NCBI RefSeq assembly: GCF_963676815.1
Contig: NZ_OY781365.1
Coordinates: forward strand, 868,001-932,000
DNA: 64,000 bases
Source: an uncultured Draconibacterium sp.
GTDB lineage: Bacteria > Bacteroidota > Bacteroidia > Bacteroidales > Prolixibacteraceae
Direction of reading: 5' to 3'
Below the pieces are notes generated by a model. That model worked only from the letters and a program-made list of their open reading frames with translations. It did not search any database and was not told where the DNA came from. The position numbers and the translations under genes are program-made. Below, in pieces: positions 54,129-62,573 of the stretch (within the stretch, counting starts at the first letter, position 1; every line of letters starts with the position of its first letter).

Positions 54129-56078
54129 TTGGGGAAGCTTACAACAGCACAGGTGAAAGACAAAGAAAAACTTATTGAAAACGAAGAAAAATTCAGAAGT
54201 TTATACGAAAATGCACCACTACCCTATCAAAGTTTAAATGCCGATGGTACTTTTAAAGATATTAATCCCGCCTGGCTTTCTACACTGGGTTATAAACGCG
54301 AAGAAGTAATTGGTAAGAACTATGAAGATTTTCTTCATCCGGACTGGAAAGCTCATTTTCATAAAAACTTTCCGGCTTTTAAAAAGCGGGGGTACGTTAG
54401 CGATGTGCAGTTTAGAATCCGACATAAAAAAGGACACTACCTTGATATTTCATTCGAAGGCTGCATTGGCTATTACCCCGATGGTAGTTTTAAACAAACT
54501 TACTGTGTTTTTAAAGACATTACTAAACAAGTAGCTGCAGAGCAAAAATTGCTACAGAGCGAGCGAAAATTCAGAATTCTGGCAGAAAATACAAAAGACT
54601 GGGAATACTGGATTGATCAGCACTCACAATTTCAGTTTATATCACGCGGGTGCGAACAAATTACCGGTTACACAGCGGAAGAGTTTTATAAGAACTCAAA
54701 TCTTAAAACCGATATTCTTCATCCACGCGACAAAAAAAAGACCATTACAGATCATCGAGTTATTAATGAAAGTGAAATTCCATACCACCATTCGAGGTTT
54801 AGAATTATACATAAAAACGGACACGTAGTTTGGATTCAGCATTTTTGCATACCGGTATACGATGAAACTGGTAAATTTATTGGCCGGCGGGGAAACAACC
54901 GCGATATAAGTGAGCAAGTGCGCCACGAAAAAGAACTAGTGGAGGCAACGAAAAAAGCAGAACAATCAGACCGCCTAAAAACAGCCTTTTTAGCAAACAT
55001 GAGCCATGAGATACGCACCCCCATGAATGGTATTTTAGGGTTTATAGATTTATTGCAGTCGCCAAACCTTACCAGCCAACAGCGAGAAAACTATTCGTTA
55101 ATTGTGCAAAAAAGCGGAAAACGCCTGCTCAACACAATTAACGATATTATTGAATTTTCAAAAATCGAATCAGATGATGCACCTATTCAGAACATACCAA
55201 CTAATTTGAGAAATACTATTACTGATCTAATCGATTTTTTTAAACCACAAGCCGAAGAAAAAAATATTAAACTACAACTTGATTTAAGTATTGATGCCGA
55301 CAAGACTATTTCTACTGACAAAACAAAATTAGAGTCAATACTATCGAATTTGATAAGAAACGCCATAAAATTTACATCGACAGGTAAAATTGAGTTAGGC
55401 TGCAAACCAATTGGAGCACAAATAAAGTTTTGGATTAGCGATACCGGACGTGGCATTGAAAAAGATAAAATAGAGCAGGTATTTAACCGCTTTACACAAG
55501 CCCACATCGAAATTACCCGTGGATACGAAGGATCGGGATTGGGACTGGCCATTTGTAAAGCCTACGCCGAAATGTTAGGTGGTAAAATTGGAGTAGAATC
55601 GGAACTAGGACAAGGTAGCACATTTTGGTTTACACTTAACGATAAAACAGCCAGCGAACAACTTGCGCCTAAAACGACTACTAAAACAAAAAGCAACACC
55701 GGAAAATTTCTTACACCTAATAACCACAAAGGTACAGTGCTGGTTGCCGAAGACGATATTGTAAGTTTTCAGTTAATAAAAATAATATTAGAGAAATCGG
55801 GATTTGAAGTAATTCATGCAAAAAACGGAAAAGAGGCAGTTGAGCTTTATAAAACACGATCTGATATTACAAAAGTGCTGATGGATTTAAAAATGCCGGA
55901 ATTAGATGGTTATGAAGCTACAAAACAAATTAAAGCTTACAATGCCGATGCCTACATAATAGCGCAAACTGCTTTTGTTATGAAAGACGATGAAGCCAAA
56001 GCTTTGCAGGCAGGATGTGACGATTTTATAAGTAAACCAATAAACAAGGCTGAATTGGCGATGAAATTATTGGATTAA
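54129..56078 (+). CDS. C-terminal fragment of hybrid kinase 2 (PAS2-HisKA-HATPase-REC)
   Basis: An open frame of 649 codons whose first possible start (TTG 54129) lies inside the end of the insertion sequence; GTG 54153 is the first start in kinase sequence. It keeps two PAS domains (about 20-135 and 145-265), HisKA with His293 (NMSHEIRTPMNG), HATPase_c (GSGLGLAICKAY) and a receiver with KVLMDLKMP. All catalytic parts remain, so if transcription or translation starts at the IS end it could act as a truncated, deregulated kinase. Expression is unproven. Confidence 0.75.
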   Translation: MGKLTTAQVKDKEKLIENEEKFRSLYENAPLPYQSLNADGTFKDINPAWLSTLGYKREEVIGKNYEDFLHPDWKAHFHKNFPAFKKRGYVSDVQFRIRHKKGHYLDISFEGCIGYYPDGSFKQTYCVFKDITKQVAAEQKLLQSERKFRILAENTKDWEYWIDQHSQFQFISRGCEQITGYTAEEFYKNSNLKTDILHPRDKKKTITDHRVINESEIPYHHSRFRIIHKNGHVVWIQHFCIPVYDETGKFIGRRGNNRDISEQVRHEKELVEATKKAEQSDRLKTAFLANMSHEIRTPMNGILGFIDLLQSPNLTSQQRENYSLIVQKSGKRLLNTINDIIEFSKIESDDAPIQNIPTNLRNTITDLIDFFKPQAEEKNIKLQLDLSIDADKTISTDKTKLESILSNLIRNAIKFTSTGKIELGCKPIGAQIKFWISDTGRGIEKDKIEQVFNRFTQAHIEITRGYEGSGLGLAICKAYAEMLGGKIGVESELGQGSTFWFTLNDKTASEQLAPKTTTKTKSNTGKFLTPNNHKGTVLVAEDDIVSFQLIKIILEKSGFEVIHAKNGKEAVELYKTRSDITKVLMDLKMPELDGYEATKQIKAYNADAYIIAQTAFVMKDDEAKALQAGCDDFISKPINKAELAMKLLD

Positions 56079-56109
56079 ATGGAAGACCTGCCAGGCCACA
56101 AAAACAGAA

Positions 56110-56135
56110 AAGGCACCCTCCAGTAGGTGCCTTCT
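56110..56135. terminator. Hairpin between kinase 2 and the DUF6261 gene
   Basis: AAGGCACC and GGTGCCTT stem around CTCCAGTA; short T tract on the plus side and TTTT on the minus side. It could serve both convergent genes. Confidence 0.55.
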
Positions 56136-56161
56136 CATCTCCACACAATAAAAAAAGAAAA

Positions 56162-56917
56162 CTACACGCTCTCCGGTGCCGTTTCATCATCGGCTACCGT
56201 ACTGTCAACTCGCCGTCCCTCTCGAGTTGCTATTGTTATCTCAATGTTTTCAATTTTTTGGTTTAGTTCGGTAATAAAGTTTTCAATTTCGGGGCTTGTC
56301 ATATTCAGGCTAACCATTGCATTTACCCGCTCAACAATTAATTCGTATATGGGGTCGATAAGTAAGCGGGCTTCTTTCACATTTCCCGAGTTTTTAAAAG
56401 CAGCTTCAGTATCGCGCTGGTTTTGCAGGTCTTTAAAGGTAGTATTTTCGTTGCTTAAAGCGGCTACCCAGTTGCTTAATCCCAATACTGATACATCAGC
56501 CCCGTTTTCGCGATTTTGCAAATCGCCGGTTAAATTAGTTAGGGCGCCGGTTTCTTCGTTGTACGACAGTTTACGTACATCGCCATACAAATCGATAATA
56601 CGTTTCAGGCGTGTTGCAGCCGCTACTTCTTCTTCTATGGGGCAAAGCAGGGTGGCTTTTACGCGTGCATCTATGGCGCGCCAGGTATTGTCGCGTCGAT
56701 GATCGCTTTCCTGCAAGGGTTTTGTAAATATACTTCCTTTGTCAACCCGCAATTCTTCATCGAGTTTAGCAAAGGCTTCGTTAAAGTTAGCGGCTTCTTC
56801 TTCTGAGTTTACGGCAGCAGGAGTTACAATGCCCAACAAGGCCATAAAATCGGCCATAAACTGAAAATGTTCGTTGTTTCGTAGTTTGCTTAAAACAATG
56901 TCGACTATTTTATTCAT
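56162..56917 (-). CDS. DUF6261 family protein
   Basis: A 251-residue, mostly helical soluble protein. Recognisable family features are SKLRNNEHFQFMADFMALL near the N terminus, HRRDNTWRAIDARVKATLLCP at about residues 73-93, and ALSNENTTFKDLQNQRDTEAA in the second half. The family is found in many copies in Bacteroidales; function unknown. Genes for it are often flanked by repeats, and here a tandem array begins about 220 bp upstream. Convergent with kinase 2. Confidence 0.85.
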   Translation of the reverse strand: MNKIVDIVLSKLRNNEHFQFMADFMALLGIVTPAAVNSEEEAANFNEAFAKLDEELRVDKGSIFTKPLQESDHRRDNTWRAIDARVKATLLCPIEEEVAAATRLKRIIDLYGDVRKLSYNEETGALTNLTGDLQNRENGADVSVLGLSNWVAALSNENTTFKDLQNQRDTEAAFKNSGNVKEARLLIDPIYELIVERVNAMVSLNMTSPEIENFITELNQKIENIEITIATREGRRVDSTVADDETAPESV

Positions 56918-57133
56918 CTCATGTTTGAATTTAGGTGATTAATATAAAAAGTGTTTGTTATTTTATGTTGTTGTGGAGCTTTTGTGTGCTCATAATTTAT
57001 CGGGACATTTAGTTAATACATTAAAATTAAAGCTTCTGATAACGAAAATCAAGAATACCTAACATGTTACCTAACATATTTTGTTTATGGTAAATAAACC
57101 GATACCCACTGCATGGCTATTTCCAGTATAAAT

Positions 57134-57467
57134 AAAAAATATACACCCATAGCTGTTGCATTTTCTGCTTTGCTGAAAAACTTCGACGGGTAAGACCATA
57201 CCATTGTGCACTAGTCAAAAAACTCTGCTCATGAATAAAGGTGTTGGCTAACCTGTATAAAAAGTTCGGCAATGTTGTAAAGTGCTTGGCTACCACACCA
57301 AAAAACAAAAATAAACCCACAAACACCTTGTTAACCACATCGAAATAATTCTATGCTTTGTAAAACCGCGAGGTTACCCCGCCGAAAAACTTCGGCAAGC
57401 AAAAAAACACTTTTGCTACCCTGCCGAAAAAGTTCGGCAGGCCCAAAATGAATTAAGCCCGCCGTAG
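57134..57467. repeat. Degenerate tandem array, 8 units of 41-43 bp with A-tract starts
   Basis: Units begin at 57134, 57176, 57217, 57259, 57300, 57343, 57385 and 57427. Nearly every unit starts with AAAAA(A/C/G), often followed by (C/G)TTCGGC, and ends in a pattern like GCTACC..GCCG. Sequence identity is low except for the last two to three units, but the period is constant. Short frames within it lack coding character. Confidence 0.75.
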
Positions 57468-57544
57468 AACCTATATACAAAATACCGGGAAATCAATTAT
57501 TTAAAGTGGTTTACAACCTTTAAACCGTAAACACTGGTTTGTGC

Positions 57545-57750
57545 ACAAAAAAACTCCTCTCCCGGCTGTGTAGTAACATTAACATTGTGGTATGGCCAAG
57601 CTGCTACACCCGGCAGAGGAGATAAAATCTGTTTCGGTATTTCAATGTTTCTTTATGATGTTACTAAATTAACCTCCTGCAACATACGGTAAAACAAAAA
57701 CTCACTTAAATACAGTAGTAGAAAACCTTAATTCTGGGTTAAGCAAAATT
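57545..57750 (-). ncRNA. Candidate small RNA with a long hairpin-T7 3' end
   Basis: CTCCTCTCCCGGCTGTGTAG (57554-57573) and CTACACCCGGCAGAGGAG (57604-57621) pair over 17 bp with one mismatch and a 2-nt bulge around a 30-nt loop. On the minus strand the hairpin is followed directly by seven Ts, as in an intrinsic terminator. About 120 bp upstream on that strand lies TAATTTTG (57751-57744), an exact -7 box without a good -33. A transcript of roughly 190 nt is possible. It could instead be a REP-like hairpin. Confidence 0.3.
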
Positions 57751-57874
57751 AGCTGTGTTACCCGAAAACTACAGCACTCCCACCTTTAATTGGGCGGATA
57801 GTAAAGAACGCTGCTGCTCTTCCGGGTTAAAAAACCTTATTAAAAATCAGTGCTTTACCTCTTTTTTATCCGGC

Positions 57875-57882
57875 TATTTTTG
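57875..57882 (+). promoter_or_regulatory. -7 promoter box of hybrid kinase 3 (TATTTTTG)
   Basis: Exact TAnnTTTG 47 bp before ATG 57930; only a partial -33 (TTTA). Confidence 0.45.
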
Positions 57883-57929
57883 TTTAATTTTTGCCTCCAT
57901 TGTTTACAACAAAAAAGGGTACTGTTAAA

Positions 57930-60900
57930 ATGAACAATCTAACCGATACTAAAACGGCCCACTTCCACCGTATCATCGACACTTTAAAAGCCATTAATAA
58001 AATAATGGTTGACGAAAAGGAAATTAACCCGCTGATAAAAAAAACCTGCGAGGTGCTTACACATACCCGTGGCTACTATTTCTGCTGGATTGGACTTTTT
58101 GATAAAAACAACAAGCTGCACCATATTGAAAGTGCAGGACGCCTAAAAGGCTTTGAGGACATAAAAAAAGATTTGCTAAAAAATAATATCCCCGAAAATC
58201 TTCAATTGGCGGTTAAAAACCAACAATTTATGCAGTTGGATGCGCAACGCCACGATTGTCCGATGGCCAAAAACGACGAGGATTTTACCTGGTTTGTTGC
58301 CCCATTACAAATTAATGCCAACCAATACGGCATTATGTGTGCAGCCGTACCTGTTGACGATGCCCAACACCCCAAAGAAGCCGAAAACTATAACGACATT
58401 GCCAAAAACATTGGTTTTGCCATAAACAGCATACAAGAAAAAAACGATATGGCCTGGCTGTTGGCCACATCAACCGATGGTATTATTACATTCGACCTTG
58501 ATTTAAATGTGGTATCGGTTAACAAGCGCTTTTGCGAGCTTTTTGGCTGTAACGAGGAAGATATTGTTGGGCAAACCATACCCGATTTAGTTAAAAACAA
58601 CATTAATAAAAAAACACACAAACATTTATATACCGGGTTAAGCCAAACTGCAAATGGGCACGATATTAAAAAACTGGATTTTGCTTTAAACGGAAAAATA
58701 TTTCGTGTAGAAACACACGTATACGAACTAAAGAACTACCGCATTGCCCGCATACAAGATGTTACCCGCGAGCAAACTGAAAAAAACATACTGCAAAAAA
58801 GCGAAACCAAATACAAAAACCTGGTTGAGGGCCTTAACGATGCCCTTTTTATATTGCAAGATGGAGTTGTTAAATTTGTAAACCCTGCCTTATGTCGCAT
58901 GTCGGGCTATACCGAAAAGGAACTGTTACATAAACCATTCACCAATTTTATTGCCCAACCGGAAATTGAAAAGGTTCAGGAAAGGCATATAAAACGACTA
59001 AGGGGCGAAAAGGTTGAACCCATTTACCAATCGGCAGCAGTAAACAAACAAGGCAAAGAAATACCTGTTGAAGTTACAGTTATTCCCGTTGAATTTGAAG
59101 ACAGACCTGCCCACCAAATTATACTGCACGATATTACTATTAGGCAAAATATGCTGCAAAAGCTTATAGAAAGTGAAGAACGTTATCGCTTTTTGGCCGA
59201 ATCGGGTTTCGAGGGAATTCTTATTCATAAAAACGGAACCGTAGTAGATGTGAACGAGGCAATGACCAAACTCTCGGGTTACTCAAAAAAAGAGATTGTT
59301 GGGCAAAATATATTCCAGTTTCTTAATTCGGGAGAAGATGCAGAACAGATACAACACCATATGGCAAGTAACAGCAATGTGCCCTACATTGTTAAAGCCG
59401 TTACCAAAGCCGGAAAACTGGTATACATTGAAATTGAAAGTAAAACCATACAATACAATGGCGAGGAAGTGCGTATAGCGGGCGTAAAAAATATTACCGA
59501 CCGACAAGAACTTAACCAAAAACTACGCGAAACAAAAAACAGCCTGAATAACCTGTTGAACAACCTGCCCGGAATGGCCTACACCTGCCTGAATAAAAAA
59601 AGCTGGGAAATGGTATTTATGAGTGAAGGTTGTACGGTGTTAACCGGATACTCGCCCAACGAATTTATAAACAACCGGAAACTAAGCTATGCCGATATTA
59701 TTCACCCGGCCTACCGCGAGCAAATATGGGATAAAGTGCAGCAAGCTATTTTAAACAATAAATCGTTTGAAATGGAATACCCAATTATCTGCAAAAACGG
59801 CCAGGAAAAATGGGTTTGGGAGCGCGGCCGTAAAACAACACAAAACAACCAGGAGGTTCTTGAAGGATTTATATCTGACATTACCGAACGCAAAAAAGCC
59901 GCCAGGGCATTTATAAAATCGCAAACCAAATACCGCACATTGTTTAATGCCATTAACGATGCGGTTGTTATACAGGATTACGAAAAAGAAGGTTTACCAA
60001 TTGTTGAGGCAAACAACCACGCTTTCCACTTGTATGGCTATAAACGCGAAGAGTTGCTACAAAAAAACTTTGAAGAGCTATCTGTTTCGTACACCGCCGA
60101 CCTGGAAAACAATGCCGAAGAAATTTACGAAACCCAGCACAAAAAAGCTGATGGAAGCATCATTCCGGTTGAGGTGAATTCCAGCATCTTTAAAATTGGT
60201 AACGAGCGAATGGTTATGTCGATGATTCGCGACATCAGTCAACGAAAAAATGCAGAGAAGAAACTCTCCGACTCGGAACACTTGTTGGAAACAATATTAC
60301 AAAGTATGCCCAGTGGTTTTGTAATGATTGATGAAAAAAGTCGTATAAGGCGAGTAAACGAACAAACCTGCCAAATAACCGGCTACCGGCGCGACGAACT
60401 GGAAGGCCAAAGGTGCAACTTAATTTGCCCAATGGCACAAGGAGTAAACCAGTGCCCCATTTGCAAAGAAAAGCTGGAATCGGTTACAGGAATAGACACC
60501 TTTATAAAGTGTAATGGCGACTCGAAAACTGCCGTGCTTAAAAATGTTCAATCAATTGTTATTAATGGTGAGAAATTCATTCTCGAAAGTTTTCAGGATG
60601 TTACGCAGTGGAAAGTTGCTGAGCAACAACTGATACAAGCCAAAATACATGCACAGGAAAGCGAACAAAAATTTTCCGCTTTTATGGACTCCCTGCCCGG
60701 ATCGGCATTTATTAAAGACCGCGAATTAAACTTCCAGTACGTAAACCGTTTTATGGAACGTAATATGGATGCCGGACAGTGGATAGGTAAAAACACAAGA
60801 GATGTATTCCATCCTGACTTGGTGAAAAGAATTATAAAAGATGATGAACTGGCATTTTTACAAGGCCGACATAAGTACGAAGATAAGTTTCCGGTAAACG

Positions 60901-62516
60901 GACGAGGAATGCGCGATTTCCTAACCTATAAATTTACCATTGGTGAAGATAAGAAGCTACTGGGCGGAATTTCGATTGACATTACTGAACGTAAAATGCT
61001 GGAAAGTAGGAACACCATGCTTTCAAAAGCTATTGAGGCAAGCCCGGTTAGTGTGGTAATTACCGATATTAAAGGCAATATCGAGTATGTAAATCCTTTC
61101 TTTGAAGAAAAAACCGGTTATACCTTAAAAGAAGTTATTGGTGGTAATCCACGAATATTAAAATCGGGGAAACAACCCAAACACTATTATGAACACATGT
61201 GGAACACCATTCTTAACGGAAAAATATGGCATGGTGAATTCCAAAATAAAAAGAGAAACGGAGAAATATATTGGGAAAAAGGAATCATTTCTCCGGTAAC
61301 CAATGGCAATGGAGAGATTGCCCACTTTATTGCCATAAAAGAAGACATCACTCAGCAACGACAAATCTTACTCGACTTAAAAAAAGCAAAAGAAGAAGCT
61401 GAGCAAAGCGACAAACTGAAATCGGCATTTTTAGCTAACATGAGCCATGAGATACGAACCCCGATGAACGGCATAATGGGCTTTACCGAACTATTGAAAG
61501 ATCCGAGCCTGAATGGCGAACAGCAAAAAGAATTTATTTCGATTATTCAGAAAAGTGGCGACCGCATGTTGTCAACCATAAACGATATTATCGACATTTC
61601 TAAAATTGAGTCGAACCTGGTTACCGTCGATCTGGCCACATTTGAGCTAAAAACTTTCTTAACCGAAATACAGCTGTTTTTTGAACCTGAGATTGACAAA
61701 AAACAACTTTTCCTGGATTTTATAAATGCTAAAGATCCTGATTCTCCAAAAATTGAGTCGGATCCGGTTAAGCTAAACTCCATAATTACCAACCTGATTA
61801 AGAATGCCATAAAATTTACCAAAAAAGGAGGTATTTCTTTTGGCTATCAATTTATTGATAACACCATACAATTTATTGTAAAAGATACGGGCATTGGAAT
61901 TCCGAAAGACAGACAGGAAGCTATTTTCGAGCGCTTTGTGCAAGCCGACATTGCCGACTCAAGGGTTTATGAAGGTTCGGGGCTGGGCTTGGCAATAAGT
62001 AAATCGTACACCGAAATGCTTGGAGGTACAATTCGGTTAGAATCGGAAGAAAATGAGGGGACAACGTTTTACATTAATTTCCCTTACAACATTCCACCAA
62101 AACTAACTGTGCCTATTGAAGAGATGCTGGTGAAGCCGCACGATCTTCCGGGAGATTTAACTGTACTGATTGCCGAAGACGATCCGGTGTCGATAGAATT
62201 GCTTAAAATAATTTTACACGACAAAAGCAAGAAAATACTAATCGCAGAGAATGGTAAAGATGCTATTGAAATGGTAAAGCAAAACCCGGATATCGACTTA
62301 ATAATGATGGATATTAAAATGCCTGTAATGGATGGTTTTGAGGCTACAGAAAAAATCAGGGACTTTAACAAAGACGTTAAAATTGTTGCACAAACAGCCT
62401 TTGCACAAGAGCAGGATGCATTGAAAGCATTTCAATCGGGGTGTAACAATTACATTACAAAACCGATTAATGCCAGCGATCTTTTTGCCATAATTAACAA
62501 CCTTTTTAGTTCGTAA
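57930..62516 (+). CDS. Hybrid sensor histidine kinase 3 (GAF-PAS8-HisKA-HATPase-REC)
   Basis: A 1,528-residue soluble kinase from ATG 57930 (a TTG at 57891 is in frame but lies near the -7 box). The GAF-like N terminus (about 1-175) is followed by about eight PAS domains. The sixth contains a Cys-rich insert (GQRCNLICPMAQGVNQCPIC, about residues 820-850) found in some redox-linked PAS domains. HisKA has His1173 (NMSHEIRTPMNG), HATPase_c has LIKNAIKF and GSGLGLAISKSY, and the receiver has Asp1461 (LIMMDIKMP). N terminus, PAS4 and the PAS next to HisKA closely match kinase 1, indicating duplication with PAS gain or loss. Ends at a terminator shared with ackA. Confidence 0.92.
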   Translation: MNNLTDTKTAHFHRIIDTLKAINKIMVDEKEINPLIKKTCEVLTHTRGYYFCWIGLFDKNNKLHHIESAGRLKGFEDIKKDLLKNNIPENLQLAVKNQQFMQLDAQRHDCPMAKNDEDFTWFVAPLQINANQYGIMCAAVPVDDAQHPKEAENYNDIAKNIGFAINSIQEKNDMAWLLATSTDGIITFDLDLNVVSVNKRFCELFGCNEEDIVGQTIPDLVKNNINKKTHKHLYTGLSQTANGHDIKKLDFALNGKIFRVETHVYELKNYRIARIQDVTREQTEKNILQKSETKYKNLVEGLNDALFILQDGVVKFVNPALCRMSGYTEKELLHKPFTNFIAQPEIEKVQERHIKRLRGEKVEPIYQSAAVNKQGKEIPVEVTVIPVEFEDRPAHQIILHDITIRQNMLQKLIESEERYRFLAESGFEGILIHKNGTVVDVNEAMTKLSGYSKKEIVGQNIFQFLNSGEDAEQIQHHMASNSNVPYIVKAVTKAGKLVYIEIESKTIQYNGEEVRIAGVKNITDRQELNQKLRETKNSLNNLLNNLPGMAYTCLNKKSWEMVFMSEGCTVLTGYSPNEFINNRKLSYADIIHPAYREQIWDKVQQAILNNKSFEMEYPIICKNGQEKWVWERGRKTTQNNQEVLEGFISDITERKKAARAFIKSQTKYRTLFNAINDAVVIQDYEKEGLPIVEANNHAFHLYGYKREELLQKNFEELSVSYTADLENNAEEIYETQHKKADGSIIPVEVNSSIFKIGNERMVMSMIRDISQRKNAEKKLSDSEHLLETILQSMPSGFVMIDEKSRIRRVNEQTCQITGYRRDELEGQRCNLICPMAQGVNQCPICKEKLESVTGIDTFIKCNGDSKTAVLKNVQSIVINGEKFILESFQDVTQWKVAEQQLIQAKIHAQESEQKFSAFMDSLPGSAFIKDRELNFQYVNRFMERNMDAGQWIGKNTRDVFHPDLVKRIIKDDELAFLQGRHKYEDKFPVNGRGMRDFLTYKFTIGEDKKLLGGISIDITERKMLESRNTMLSKAIEASPVSVVITDIKGNIEYVNPFFEEKTGYTLKEVIGGNPRILKSGKQPKHYYEHMWNTILNGKIWHGEFQNKKRNGEIYWEKGIISPVTNGNGEIAHFIAIKEDITQQRQILLDLKKAKEEAEQSDKLKSAFLANMSHEIRTPMNGIMGFTELLKDPSLNGEQQKEFISIIQKSGDRMLSTINDIIDISKIESNLVTVDLATFELKTFLTEIQLFFEPEIDKKQLFLDFINAKDPDSPKIESDPVKLNSIITNLIKNAIKFTKKGGISFGYQFIDNTIQFIVKDTGIGIPKDRQEAIFERFVQADIADSRVYEGSGLGLAISKSYTEMLGGTIRLESEENEGTTFYINFPYNIPPKLTVPIEEMLVKPHDLPGDLTVLIAEDDPVSIELLKIILHDKSKKILIAENGKDAIEMVKQNPDIDLIMMDIKMPVMDGFEATEKIRDFNKDVKIVAQTAFAQEQDALKAFQSGCNNYITKPINASDLFAIINNLFSS

Positions 62517-62520
62517 TATA

Positions 62521-62556
62521 AAAAAGGCGCACCTACTATGCAGATGCGCCTTTCTA
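62521..62556. terminator. Bidirectional terminator between kinase 3 and ackA
   Basis: AAAGGCGCA (62523-62531) and TGCGCCTTT (62545-62553) form a perfect 9-bp stem, with A-run and T-run on either side. Confidence 0.75.
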
Positions 62557-62573
62557 CTTAATTATTGCACTTT

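Larger units (their letters stand above)
52819..54143 (-). mobile_element. IS3-family insertion sequence, 1,325 bp, with 4-bp ACAG target duplication
   Basis: Terminal inverted repeats start TGTAAGCTTCCCC at both ends (left from 52819; right ends 54143 on the opposite strand) and continue imperfectly to AGGAC. Target-site duplication ACAG flanks it at 52815-52818 and 54144-54147. It carries orfA and orfB on the minus strand with an A7 frameshift site. All parts look intact, so it is probably an active, recently moved copy. Confidence 0.93.
52077..56078 (+). pseudogene. Hybrid histidine kinase 2, interrupted by an IS3-family element
   Basis: The gene runs 52077-52818 and resumes at 54148-56078; between lie an insertion sequence (52819-54143) and the second copy of its 4-bp target duplication ACAG. 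Removing the element and one ACAG restores one open frame of 891 codons (890 residues): ...TIFTDIT joins AQVKDKEKL in phase. The restored protein has two N-terminal PAS domains, two further PAS domains, HisKA, HATPase_c and a receiver. The clean restoration and the lack of other stops indicate a recent insertion. The full kinase cannot be made from this allele; the 3' part may still be expressed (see 54129). Confidence 0.9.

Noticed and set aside
57117..57338. 73-codon minus-strand gene in the second array
   Set aside because: It is contained almost wholly in the A-tract repeat units; no domain, no start signal.
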